Below are positions 44,884-52,530 of a DNA stretch of 64,000 nt, piece after piece (position 1 is the stretch's first letter; every line of letters begins with the position of its first letter). The DNA comes from Candidatus Paraprevotella stercoravium (GTDB taxonomy: Bacteria > Bacteroidota > Bacteroidia > Bacteroidales > Bacteroidaceae). The stretch covers positions 62,001 through 126,000 of the forward strand of contig CALUIU010000002.1 in NCBI GenBank assembly GCA_944320795.1, given 5' to 3'. Below the pieces are notes generated by a model, which was not told the DNA's origin, ran no database searches, and worked only from the letters and a program-made list of their open reading frames with translations. The position numbers were made by a program, and so were the translations under genes.

Positions 44884-44951
44884 AAAAAACCGTCCTGTCG
44901 GTACTCAAATTTCATTTCGACAAAATTTGAGTACCGACAGGACGGTTTTTT
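44884..44951. repeat. Perfect 29-bp inverted repeat (long hairpin) between divergent genes
   Basis: Left arm 44884-44912 and right arm 44923-44951 are perfectly complementary (29 bp) around a 10-nt loop, with A- and T-runs at the outer ends. The arms contain CCGTCCTGTCGGTACTC. It has the form of a bidirectional terminator but lies between the start sites of two divergent genes, so it ends neither. The rest of the 468-base region holds the two genes' promoters. Confidence 0.85.
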
Positions 44952-45078
44952 CAAGATTTCGAAAGCTTCTCAAAAACATATAAAGGATTTATAGTTTTTA
45001 TTCAGGCTGTCTATAGATGAAATAAAGGATGTAGATAAATATACAACATTTTCTTTTGTTTAACATTATATTTTCATA

Positions 45079-45086
45079 TAACTTTG
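45079..45086 (+). promoter_or_regulatory. Promoter of the cysteine-motif lipoprotein gene
   Basis: TAACTTTG, an exact -7 match, with TTTG at 45055-45058 giving 20-base spacing as -33, the best complete promoter in the window. The leader is about 45 nt. Confidence 0.75.
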
Positions 45087-45135
45087 CAAAACATTCATAT
45101 AAGACCTATACATTTAATCTAAATACAAACAAATT

Positions 45136-45543
45136 ATGAAGACAGCATATTTGATTACACTTATTTGCGGAATTCTTTTCTCATCTTGCAATGCGGCCAT
45201 GCTCGAGGGTTTTGCTTCTGCATTGGCAGGATACAGTACTTACGGATTAGGAACATACTACAACAATGTTTATCCCACCTATAACACGACCGGTTCTACC
45301 GGCAGCACTTACTCTTCCAGTTACACAACAACAAGTAGCTCTTCATCATCCGGCAGCAGTAGCACTCCTACCGTAAAGACCACAAGTCATTGTAGCGTAT
45401 GTTCCGGAACAGGAACAATTGTCAAATATACTTCCAATTATGGAAGTTCTGAAAAGAAGTATTGCAACATTTGCAATAAAACAGTCATGCTGGGACACTA
45501 TCATGCAACCTGTACCACTTGCAGAGGAAAAGGTTATTATTAA
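45136..45543 (+). CDS. Lipoprotein with DnaJ-type zinc-binding cysteine motifs
   Basis: A 135-residue protein of unknown function. The N-terminus is a lipoprotein signal with lipobox ILFSSC (Cys18). A Gly/Tyr-rich part and a 30-residue Ser/Thr-rich low-complexity linker follow. The C-terminal 50 residues hold three paired-cysteine motifs, CSVCSGTG, CNICNKTV and CTTCRGKG. The first and third are the CxxCxGxG repeat of the DnaJ zinc-finger domain. No J domain is present. It should be anchored to a membrane facing the periplasm or outside, an odd place for such a module. It is a single gene with a strong promoter and terminator. Confidence 0.8.
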   Translation: MKTAYLITLICGILFSSCNAAMLEGFASALAGYSTYGLGTYYNNVYPTYNTTGSTGSTYSSSYTTTSSSSSSGSSSTPTVKTTSHCSVCSGTGTIVKYTSNYGSSEKKYCNICNKTVMLGHYHATCTTCRGKGYY

Positions 45544-45562
45544 TAAATCATAATAAAAAAAT

Positions 45563-45594
45563 AAGGTTAGCCATTTTTATATTCGGCTAACCTT
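45563..45594 (+). terminator. Terminator of the cysteine-motif lipoprotein gene
   Basis: A perfect 10-bp stem (AAGGTTAGCC with GGCTAACCTT) and a 12-nt loop, 20 bases past the stop. The T-tract is weak on the plus strand; on the minus strand it is preceded by an A-rich run, so it may also serve the convergent gene. Confidence 0.7.
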
Positions 45595-45627
45595 AAAGCT
45601 ATCTATAAACAAGATTCTTGTAATATA

Positions 45628-46707
45628 TCATTCAATCCTACTATAGTCCGGAAGAATGCAATCATACACATTTTGCCAACAAGAACTATACCGGAAAGGA
45701 TTCATCTCGTCTTTTTCATAAAGAGGATTGCCGTCATTATCCACAGGCAAACGGGGTGATTCTTCAGATTCCAAGACCTCTCCTTGGACACCAATCAGCT
45801 GCCGGCACAATAACTTGCCATCTTGCCAGATATTGCGGTGTGCCACCGGGCTACCTTCTTCCTGACGAGTATAAACCTGCTTTCCATCTATAATTTCATA
45901 CGTAAAAGTCATAGCTTTAGCATCCGAATACGAAGGTTCGGCATGCCACAGAATCCGAACAAGATTACCTGCTTTAAAGCTCAAGTCCATGGAAGGAAGC
46001 ATATCGGCATAACGCTTCACCACATAATCTGAAGCATCTGTCTGCACCGGAACCTGATCAATCAGGAAAACAAACCGGCCTCCATCCAAATCGCTTGCCC
46101 AAAAACTCTGACAGGGCCGGATATCCACCTGCAATTGATACCCCTCAGGAGCCACAATTTCAGAAGCTCCCTGATTCCGCAATACACGCATAGCATGTCC
46201 TTCTGCATTGTATTCCACATCAAAGCGGGAATAGTGTGCCGTATCCCAAGCCTCATCATCCCAATGTTCCATCCTCTGCCGGAATGCCAGATAAAGAGAA
46301 TCTCCGTTCCCAAACCAATTGCCATAAATACTATCAGTTACATCAGGTGCTTCACAATCAAAAGTAAGAAAACGGAGTAACCGGCCCTGATCGTCATACC
46401 GGCGAATCATGACCTGCATCATGCATTCCGAAGCTTGAGCCCATGTGGCTACAACACGCCCCATAGGATCGCGAAACTCCGTCAGACTGTTCTGTGGTGC
46501 CCACTGTAAACGGTGCACCGCCGTAGAACCGTCAGAAAAACTTATGGAATCATATTCCAGGATCCCCTTCTCGGTCATCAGTTCGGGATTGTCAAAGTTA
46601 TTCTCATGCACAGCCTTGACAATCTCTATATGTTGCTCTTTTTTACAGGAAGACAGCAGGATAACACATCCCAACAAAGCGAAAAACAAAAGGTCTGGTC
46701 TTTTCAT
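45628..46707 (-). CDS. Lipoprotein of unknown function
   Basis: A 359-residue lipoprotein with the signal MKRPDLLFFALLGCVILLSSC (lipobox Cys21) and a typical Bacteroidetes surface-export tail (CKKEQ). The mature part is acidic and beta-rich, with repeated short segments of the form EYD.....DG that recall Bacteroidetes lipoproteins with YD-like repeats (MIRRYDDQGRLLRFLTFD, FDVEYNAEGHAMRVLRNQ). I do not recognise the family. It is a single gene with its own promoter, convergent with the cysteine-motif lipoprotein gene. Confidence 0.72.
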   Translation of the reverse strand: MKRPDLLFFALLGCVILLSSCKKEQHIEIVKAVHENNFDNPELMTEKGILEYDSISFSDGSTAVHRLQWAPQNSLTEFRDPMGRVVATWAQASECMMQVMIRRYDDQGRLLRFLTFDCEAPDVTDSIYGNWFGNGDSLYLAFRQRMEHWDDEAWDTAHYSRFDVEYNAEGHAMRVLRNQGASEIVAPEGYQLQVDIRPCQSFWASDLDGGRFVFLIDQVPVQTDASDYVVKRYADMLPSMDLSFKAGNLVRILWHAEPSYSDAKAMTFTYEIIDGKQVYTRQEEGSPVAHRNIWQDGKLLCRQLIGVQGEVLESEESPRLPVDNDGNPLYEKDEMNPFRYSSCWQNVYDCILPDYSRIE

Positions 46708-46758
46708 GATTCAAATATTTAATGAAACAATCCCCTATTATATCGGGGGACTCTGCGG

Positions 46759-46766
46759 CAAAAATA
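46759..46766 (-). promoter_or_regulatory. Promoter -7 box for the unknown lipoprotein gene
   Basis: TATTTTTG on the minus strand, an exact TAnnTTTG match about 52 bases before the start at 46707. The short leader contains a small CCCC/GGGG hairpin. Confidence 0.55.
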
Positions 46767-46803
46767 AAGAAAATCCGGACAACAGACAAACGGATATAAA
46801 AAA

Positions 46804-46838
46804 CTCTCTCCGACAAATCCTGTGATTGTCGGAGAGAG
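46804..46838 (-). terminator. Terminator of carB
   Basis: A perfect 13-bp stem (CTCTCTCCGACAA with TTGTCGGAGAGAG), a 9-nt loop and TTTTTT on the minus strand, 33 bases past the carB stop. Confidence 0.92.
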
Positions 46839-46870
46839 CTTATAGTGTTTCAAAAAACGGATCAGAATGA

Positions 46871-49800
46871 TTATTTATACTCCTGCCAGCTCTTGATCTG
46901 GATGTCTTCCATATTCATCTCGCAGAAGGCTTCGATGAAGGCCTTGGCCAGACGGGCATTGGTCATCAACGGAATGTTGTGATCGATGGCACCACGACGG
47001 ATGCGGTAACCGTTGGTCAGCTCGCGTTTGCTGTGATTCTTCGGAATGTTCACAATCAGATCGAACTTATGGTCGGCGATCATCTTCATCACATTATTCT
47101 CATCCTGCGGATTCTCATCCGGCCAATGCACGGTAACAGCCGGCACATTGTTCTCGTTCAGGAAGGCCGCAGTGCCCGGAGTGGCGTAAATTTCATAGCC
47201 CTTGGCAGCCAACATACGGCTTGCGTCGAGCAGATCCACCTTAGATTTGGCAGCGCCGGAAGAGAACATGACAGACTTCTTCGGAATCTTGTAACCTGTA
47301 GCGATGAGTGCGTTCAACAGGGCTTCGTTGAAGTCATCGCCCAAACAACCTACCTCACCGGTTGAAGACATGTCTACACCCAATACCGGGTCGGCATTCT
47401 GCAAACGGGCAAATGAGAACTGAGAAGCCTTCACACCGATACGGTCGATATCGAATGCAGACTTGTCCGGCTGGCTGTATGGAGCATCAAGCATAATGCG
47501 GGTTGCGGTTTCGATGAAGTTGCGCTTCAGAATCTTCGATACGAACGGGAAGCTTCGTGAAGCACGCAGGTTACACTCAATAACCTTCACCTGACGACCC
47601 TTGGCCAGGAACTGGATGTTGAACGGTCCGGAGATGTTCAATTCCTTGGCAATCTGACGGCTGATCTTCTTGATAGCACGTGCTGTTGAGAAGTAGATCT
47701 GCTGTGCCGGGAATACCAGTGTAGCGTCACCGGAATGCACACCGGCAAACTCAACATGCTCGGAAATGGCGTATTCTACCACCTCACCGTTCTGAGCTAC
47801 CGCATCGAACTCAATCTCCTTGGTTTCCTGCATGAACTGAGAAACCACAACCGGATATTCCTTAGATACCTCGGTAGCCATCTGCAGGAATCGGGTCAGC
47901 TCTTCTTCATTGTGACATACGTTCATGGCAGCACCGGAAAGCACATATGACGGACGAACCAGAACCGGATAACCCACCTTGTCGATAAAGGCTTTCATCT
48001 CATCCAGGCTGGTCAGCTCCTGCCATGCCGGCTGGTCGATACCCAGCTGGTCGAGCATTGCAGAGAACTTGTTACGGTTTTCGGCACGGTCGATAGATAC
48101 CGGAGAGGTACCCAGGATAGGCACAGACTGACGATGCAGCTTCATGGCCAAGTTGTTCGGAATCTGACCACCCACAGATACAATCACACCGCGTGGCTGC
48201 TCCAGATCGATGACATCGAGTACGCGCTCGAAAGACAGTTCATCGAAGTACAGACGGTCGCACATGTCGTAGTCGGTAGAAACAGTTTCCGGGTTGTAGT
48301 TGATCATGATAGACTTGTAACCCAGCTTGCGGGCTGTCTGAATGGCATTTACAGAGCACCAGTCAAACTCTACGGAAGAACCGATGCGGTAAGCTCCTGA
48401 TCCCAGTACGATGACTGATTTCTCGTTCTTATAATAGTTCACGTCGTAACCCTCTACGGCGTAAGTCATATACAGATAGTTGGTCAGTTCCGGATGTTCT
48501 GAAGCAACGGTATTGATGCGCTTCACAGCCGGCAGGATACCCAGCTGCTTGCGGTAAGCACGCACCTGAAGGTTTTCCTTCTCCATATTCCCCTGCTGTG
48601 GTTTCAGCACGAAACGGGCAATCTGGAAATCAGAGAAGCCCAGCACCTTTGCCTCACGCAACAGCTCGGCAGAAATATCTTCCAGTTTGTTGTGTTCCTG
48701 CAAACGGGCCTTCATGTCCACAATGTTCTTCAGCTTATCGATGAACCAAGGGTCAATCTTAGTCAGTTCGAAGATGCGCTCAATGGTATATCCTTCTTCC
48801 AAAGCCTGGGCCATGGCAAAGATACGCAAGTCGGTCGGATTGGCCAGTTCATCGTCCAGATTGTCGAAGTGAATATTTTCATTGCCCACAAATCCGTGCA
48901 TACCCTGACCGATCATACGGAGTCCTTTCTGGATGATTTCCTCGAAAGAACGGCCGATAGACATGATTTCACCCACAGACTTCATGCTGGAACCGATATG
49001 ACGGGATACACCGGCAAACTTGGTGAGGTCCCAACGTGGAATCTTACAAATCAGATAGTCCAGAGAAGGGGCTACATATGCTGAATTCGGAGTTCCCATC
49101 TCGCCGATCTGATCCAAGGTATAACCCAAACCGATCTTGGCGGCTACGAAAGCCAACGGATAACCGGTTGCCTTGGAAGCCAGAGCTGATGAACGGCTCA
49201 AACGGGCATTTACCTCGATGACACGATAGTCGTCGGTATCGGCGTTGAACGCATACTGGATGTTACACTCACCCACAATACCCAAATGACGGATACATTT
49301 CTTGGAGAGTTCCTGAAGCATGCTCACCTGATCTTCGGTCAGGGAGCAGGTCGGAGCCACGACGATAGACTCACCGGTGTGGATACCCAGCGGGTCGAAG
49401 TTTTCCATGCTGGCCACTGTGAAGCAGTGGTCGTTGGCATCGCGGATCACCTCAAACTCGATTTCCTTCCAGCCTTTCAGAGACTCCTCTACCAAGATCT
49501 GCGGAGAGAAAGTAAAGGCGCTCTCGGCCAGTTCGATGAATTTCTCTTCGTTCGGACAGATACCGCTACCCAAACCTCCCAAAGCATAAGCCGAGCGGAT
49601 CATCACCGGATAACCGATGCGACGGGCGGCAGCCAAGGCGTCTTCCATGTTTTCCACGGCCTGGCTCACCGGAGTCTTCATCTTGATCTCGTCCAGTTTC
49701 TTCACAAACAGGTCGCGGTCTTCTGTATACATGATAGCCTCAACGGAAGTACCCAATACCTCAACTCCATATTCTTTCAGAATTCCTTTCTGATAAAGTT

Positions 49801-50095
49801 CTGTACCACAGTTCAATGCAGTCTGTCCTCCGAAAGCGAGCAGAATACCGTCCGGACGCTCTTTCTTGATGATTTCAGTAACGAAATAAGGAGTAACCGG
49901 CAGGAAATATACCTGATCGGCAATACCTTCAGAAGTCTGAATGGTAGCAATATTCGGATTAACCAGAACAGAGCGGATTCCTTCTTCACGCAAGGCCTTC
50001 AATGCCTGCGAACCTGAATAGTCAAACTCACCGGCCTGACCGATTTTCAAGGCACCGGAACCCAGTACCAGTACTTTCTTCAATTGTTTCTTCAT
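46871..50095 (-). CDS. carB: Carbamoyl-phosphate synthase large subunit
   Basis: A 1074-residue enzyme making carbamoyl phosphate for pyrimidines and arginine. It has two homologous halves, each with an ATP-grasp domain: LVLGSGALKIGQAGEFDYSG begins half one and VLGSGAYRIGSSVEFDWCS begins half two. RDANDHCFTVASMENFDPLGIHTGES and EFAGVHSGDATLVFPAQ are the paired metal/ATP loops. The MGS-like allosteric domain fills the last 140 residues. The ATG at 50095 (MKKQLKKVLVLG) is chosen because an ATG at 50125 would fall at the transcription start. The small subunit carA is not adjacent, so it must be encoded elsewhere. Confidence 0.95.
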   Translation of the reverse strand: MKKQLKKVLVLGSGALKIGQAGEFDYSGSQALKALREEGIRSVLVNPNIATIQTSEGIADQVYFLPVTPYFVTEIIKKERPDGILLAFGGQTALNCGTELYQKGILKEYGVEVLGTSVEAIMYTEDRDLFVKKLDEIKMKTPVSQAVENMEDALAAARRIGYPVMIRSAYALGGLGSGICPNEEKFIELAESAFTFSPQILVEESLKGWKEIEFEVIRDANDHCFTVASMENFDPLGIHTGESIVVAPTCSLTEDQVSMLQELSKKCIRHLGIVGECNIQYAFNADTDDYRVIEVNARLSRSSALASKATGYPLAFVAAKIGLGYTLDQIGEMGTPNSAYVAPSLDYLICKIPRWDLTKFAGVSRHIGSSMKSVGEIMSIGRSFEEIIQKGLRMIGQGMHGFVGNENIHFDNLDDELANPTDLRIFAMAQALEEGYTIERIFELTKIDPWFIDKLKNIVDMKARLQEHNKLEDISAELLREAKVLGFSDFQIARFVLKPQQGNMEKENLQVRAYRKQLGILPAVKRINTVASEHPELTNYLYMTYAVEGYDVNYYKNEKSVIVLGSGAYRIGSSVEFDWCSVNAIQTARKLGYKSIMINYNPETVSTDYDMCDRLYFDELSFERVLDVIDLEQPRGVIVSVGGQIPNNLAMKLHRQSVPILGTSPVSIDRAENRNKFSAMLDQLGIDQPAWQELTSLDEMKAFIDKVGYPVLVRPSYVLSGAAMNVCHNEEELTRFLQMATEVSKEYPVVVSQFMQETKEIEFDAVAQNGEVVEYAISEHVEFAGVHSGDATLVFPAQQIYFSTARAIKKISRQIAKELNISGPFNIQFLAKGRQVKVIECNLRASRSFPFVSKILKRNFIETATRIMLDAPYSQPDKSAFDIDRIGVKASQFSFARLQNADPVLGVDMSSTGEVGCLGDDFNEALLNALIATGYKIPKKSVMFSSGAAKSKVDLLDASRMLAAKGYEIYATPGTAAFLNENNVPAVTVHWPDENPQDENNVMKMIADHKFDLIVNIPKNHSKRELTNGYRIRRGAIDHNIPLMTNARLAKAFIEAFCEMNMEDIQIKSWQEYK

Positions 50096-50126
50096 GATTA
50101 ATAGGTTTTTAAAGTTGTTCATCATG

Positions 50127-50134
50127 CAAATGTA
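50127..50134 (-). promoter_or_regulatory. Promoter -7 box for carB
   Basis: TACATTTG on the minus strand, an exact TAnnTTTG match 32 bases before the start at 50095. It shows that carB can be transcribed separately from the HAD gene upstream. Confidence 0.65.
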
Positions 50135-50174
50135 AAAAATAAAACGGATTACCGGAACTCTTTCCGCATAAAAA

Positions 50175-50966
50175 TCACAGAATTTCCAGTGTACGCAGAG
50201 CGTACTCTATTCCGTCATCATCCACACTGCGGGTAACAAATCCGGCGGCCGCCTTTACCTCGTCGGAAGCATTGCCCATGGCAATGCCCAGACCGACATG
50301 ACGCAACATATCGATATCATTTCCGCCATCGCCGAAAGCTATAGTCTGATTCAAGGAAATGCCCTCATGTTCCAACATACGGTCAATGCCGTAACTCTTG
50401 CTTACTCCCCGGGTAATGATGTCGGCAAAGGTGTGATGCCAGCGCATGGCCACACAACCGGGCATCAGCTGCTCCATATAGCGGGCTTCGTCCTGAGGCG
50501 GGAAGAAGGCGATAATCTGCAGAATGTCTTTCTCCAACGCATGAGCCACCGGCAGCACGGCCGGAATCTCGAAATTCAACAGACGGGACAGATCTTCCAG
50601 CTCGGGCGACAGACCGGTAACGAAAAGTTCATCCTGCGCCACAAAAATAATAGGGAAAGCTTCCTGAGGGCAGGTTTCATGATGATGAACCAGACGTTCT
50701 ATATCACTGCGGTCTACCGTGCGCAAAGCGAATGAGTTCCCTTCCCGGTCAATGCAGTGGGCTCCGGTTGTCGTCACCAGACCGTCATACTCCAACTCTC
50801 CCAAATTGTCAATAAAGAGCAAAGGGCGGCCGGTCGCTACATAAACTTTTATTCCTTTACGGCGTGCCGCCTTCACGGCTTCAAGCGTCGAAGCAGGAAT
50901 CGTATGAGTCTTGAAGGACACCAGTGTACCGTCAATATCCAGAAAAATTGCTTTACAATCCATCAT
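50175..50966 (-). CDS. Cof-type HAD-superfamily phosphatase
   Basis: A 263-residue hydrolase of the HAD superfamily, Cof/YbjI subgroup with a C2 cap. Motif I is FLDIDGTLV (nucleophile Asp), motif II lies in YVATGRP, motif III is the Lys in RGVSKSYGI, and motif IV is FGDGGNDIDMLRHVGLGIAMGNA. Such enzymes dephosphorylate sugar phosphates, FMN or related metabolites; the substrate is not predictable. No clear -7 box lies upstream. It lies between the DUF1573 terminator and carB on the same strand. Confidence 0.9.
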   Translation of the reverse strand: MMDCKAIFLDIDGTLVSFKTHTIPASTLEAVKAARRKGIKVYVATGRPLLFIDNLGELEYDGLVTTTGAHCIDREGNSFALRTVDRSDIERLVHHHETCPQEAFPIIFVAQDELFVTGLSPELEDLSRLLNFEIPAVLPVAHALEKDILQIIAFFPPQDEARYMEQLMPGCVAMRWHHTFADIITRGVSKSYGIDRMLEHEGISLNQTIAFGDGGNDIDMLRHVGLGIAMGNASDEVKAAAGFVTRSVDDDGIEYALRTLEIL

Positions 50967-50984
50967 ATCGTTTATTATTCAAAA

Positions 50985-51027
50985 AAAAACTCATTTCAGA
51001 ATGCCGAGCATCCGGAAATGAGTTTTT
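50985..51027 (-). terminator. Terminator of the DUF1573 gene
   Basis: A perfect 13-bp stem (AAAAACTCATTTC with GAAATGAGTTTTT), a 17-nt loop and a run of T on the minus strand. Confidence 0.88.
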
Positions 51028-51059
51028 CGTGGTTTATCTCTTTGTTTGAAACATGCGTT

Positions 51060-51461
51060 TTATTTCTTTGAGGCTTCCATCGTACCTTCTACATACAAGC
51101 GTACCATCTTGGTCTTGCCGTTCGTGCGCACGGTAATGGACTTCTTAAAATGTCCCGGAAATTTTCCAGCTCCGTTATAACGGATTTCCAACTTACCGCT
51201 CTCACCCGGTTTGATCGGTTCTTTTGTATAAGTAGGTACAGTACAACCACAAGAAGGCACAGCCTGATGTATGATCAGCGGTGCTGTTCCGGTATTCGTA
51301 AACTTGAAAACACAGGTCACCACGGGATCGTCCTCCGAGAAGGTGCCGAAGTTGTGGCTTGTTTTGTCAAACTTGATGTCGGCCTGCTTGGCAGCATTTT
51401 GGGCAAAAGCCGTGGTCAGCATCACAAAACACAGGAGGGTAAAAGCAAGAACCTTCTTCAT
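51060..51461 (-). CDS. DUF1573 exported protein
   Basis: A 133-residue protein with a signal peptide (MKKVLAFTLLCFVMLTTAFA). It matches DUF1573, an immunoglobulin-like family common in Bacteroidetes: DKTSHNFGTFSEDDPVVTCVFKFTNTG, LIIHQAVPSCGCTVPTYTKEPIKPG and KKSITVRTNGK (as family motifs). The CGC motif is conserved in the family. It probably sits in the periplasm or at the outer membrane; the function is unknown. The ATG at 51461 gives the signal peptide and fits the -7 box. It is a single gene. Confidence 0.88.
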   Translation of the reverse strand: MKKVLAFTLLCFVMLTTAFAQNAAKQADIKFDKTSHNFGTFSEDDPVVTCVFKFTNTGTAPLIIHQAVPSCGCTVPTYTKEPIKPGESGKLEIRYNGAGKFPGHFKKSITVRTNGKTKMVRLYVEGTMEASKK

Positions 51462-51494
51462 AATCTTCTTTTTAGGTTTAAAATTATTCCGGTG

Positions 51495-51502
51495 CAAAAG
51501 TA
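51495..51502 (-). promoter_or_regulatory. Promoter -7 box for the DUF1573 gene
   Basis: TACTTTTG on the minus strand, an exact TAnnTTTG match 34 bases before the start at 51461. Confidence 0.6.
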
Positions 51503-51598
51503 AAACTAAAAAATGAAACTGTCCACATTTTATATTTAAAAAACAACATTTTACCTACAGTTTAAGATTTTTGGCCCTTTAAATTCCTATTTTTATTA

Positions 51599-51606
51599 TA
51601 ACTTTG
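51599..51606 (+). promoter_or_regulatory. Promoter of the DUF4286-ruvC-ABC operon
   Basis: TAACTTTG, an exact TAnnTTTG match 31 bases before the ATG at 51638. Confidence 0.65.
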
Positions 51607-51637
51607 CACTTCATTACAAACAATTTATCAGAAGAAT

Positions 51638-51949
51638 ATGTTAGTCTACAACATTACTTTCCAGGTGGATTTCAACGAAGCGCGCAACTTCGTCATTTGG
51701 GCACATCAGGTATATATCCAGAAAACGCTCGAAAGCGGTCTGCTTCAAAAGGCGCGTCTAAGCAAGATTCTTTCACATCGAGACGAAGATACAGAGTGCT
51801 TCTCCTTGCAGTTCGAGGTGGAAAGTTCGGCTGTACTTCACCAATGGTACACCAAATTAGGCAAACAGCTGCACGACGAAATGGTGGCTTTATTCAACGA
51901 GAAAGTAGTAGCTTTCTCTACTCTGATGGAAATCATCGAAGAAGCATGA
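51638..51949 (+). CDS. DUF4286 family small protein
   Basis: A 103-residue cytoplasmic protein of the DUF4286 family, function unknown, alpha/beta with a ferredoxin-like pattern ([61 protein letters not shown] as successive elements). Its stop codon overlaps the ruvC start by four bases (ATGA), so translation of RuvC is coupled to it. A role in recombination is suggested only by that coupling. Confidence 0.85.
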   Translation: MLVYNITFQVDFNEARNFVIWAHQVYIQKTLESGLLQKARLSKILSHRDEDTECFSLQFEVESSAVLHQWYTKLGKQLHDEMVALFNEKVVAFSTLMEIIEEA

Positions 51950-52521
51950 CACCAAAGAAAGACTGCGAAAAAATCATTCTGGGGGTGGACCCGGGTACCA
52001 ATCTCATGGGATATGGTATTTTAAAAGTAAAAGGCAACCGTGCGGAAATGATCGCTATGGGAGTGATTGACCTGAGAAAATATACCGACCCGTACCTCAA
52101 ACTGGGGCGCATTTTCGACCGTCTGAGCGGTATCATTGAGGCTTATCTGCCCGATGAGCTGGCTATCGAAGCTCCTTTCTTCGGAAAAAACGTACAGAGT
52201 ATGCTCAAACTGGGGCGTGCGCAGGGGGTAGCCATTGCCGCGGCCATGAAGCATGACGTGCCGATCACGGAGTATGCTCCCCTGAAAATCAAGATGGCCA
52301 TTACCGGAAACGGGCAGGCCAGCAAGGAGCAGGTGGCGGGCATGCTGCAACGCATCCTGAAAATAGCCAACGCCGACATGCTTCCTTATCTGGACGCTAC
52401 GGACGGACTGGCGGCTGCCTACTGCCATTTCCTGCAGATGGGACGCCCCGACACCACCAAAGCCTACTCGGGATGGAAGGATTTCATACAGAAGAATCCG
52501 GATAAGATCAAAGGATTATAA
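51946..52521 (+). CDS. ruvC: Holliday junction resolvase RuvC
   Basis: A 191-residue endonuclease that resolves Holliday junctions with RuvAB. The acidic catalytic residues are present: Asp15 ([14 protein letters not shown]), Glu75 ([14 protein letters not shown]), Asp150 and Asp153 ([14 protein letters not shown], also His161). The core segment [14 protein letters not shown] is typical. The ATG at 51946 is chosen because it restores the family N-terminus; the frame stays open further upstream through the DUF4286 gene without meaning. It is cotranscribed with DUF4286 and the ABC ATPase, which starts 9 bases later. Confidence 0.95.
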   Translation: MTPKKDCEKIILGVDPGTNLMGYGILKVKGNRAEMIAMGVIDLRKYTDPYLKLGRIFDRLSGIIEAYLPDELAIEAPFFGKNVQSMLKLGRAQGVAIAAAMKHDVPITEYAPLKIKMAITGNGQASKEQVAGMLQRILKIANADMLPYLDATDGLAAAYCHFLQMGRPDTTKAYSGWKDFIQKNPDKIKGL

Positions 52522-52530
52522 AGAAACATC

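Noticed and set aside
44739-44954. A 71-residue minus-strand frame through the 29-bp hairpin
   Set aside because: Its N-terminus is only the translated hairpin arm and it crosses into the promoter area of the leucine-rich-repeat gene.
49286-50017. A 243-residue frame antisense to carB
   Set aside because: Shadow frame; the carB reading is certain.
51604-51945. An extended N-terminus for RuvC
   Set aside because: The extra 114 residues overlap the DUF4286 gene in another frame and match no RuvC; the ATG at 51946 gives the family start.
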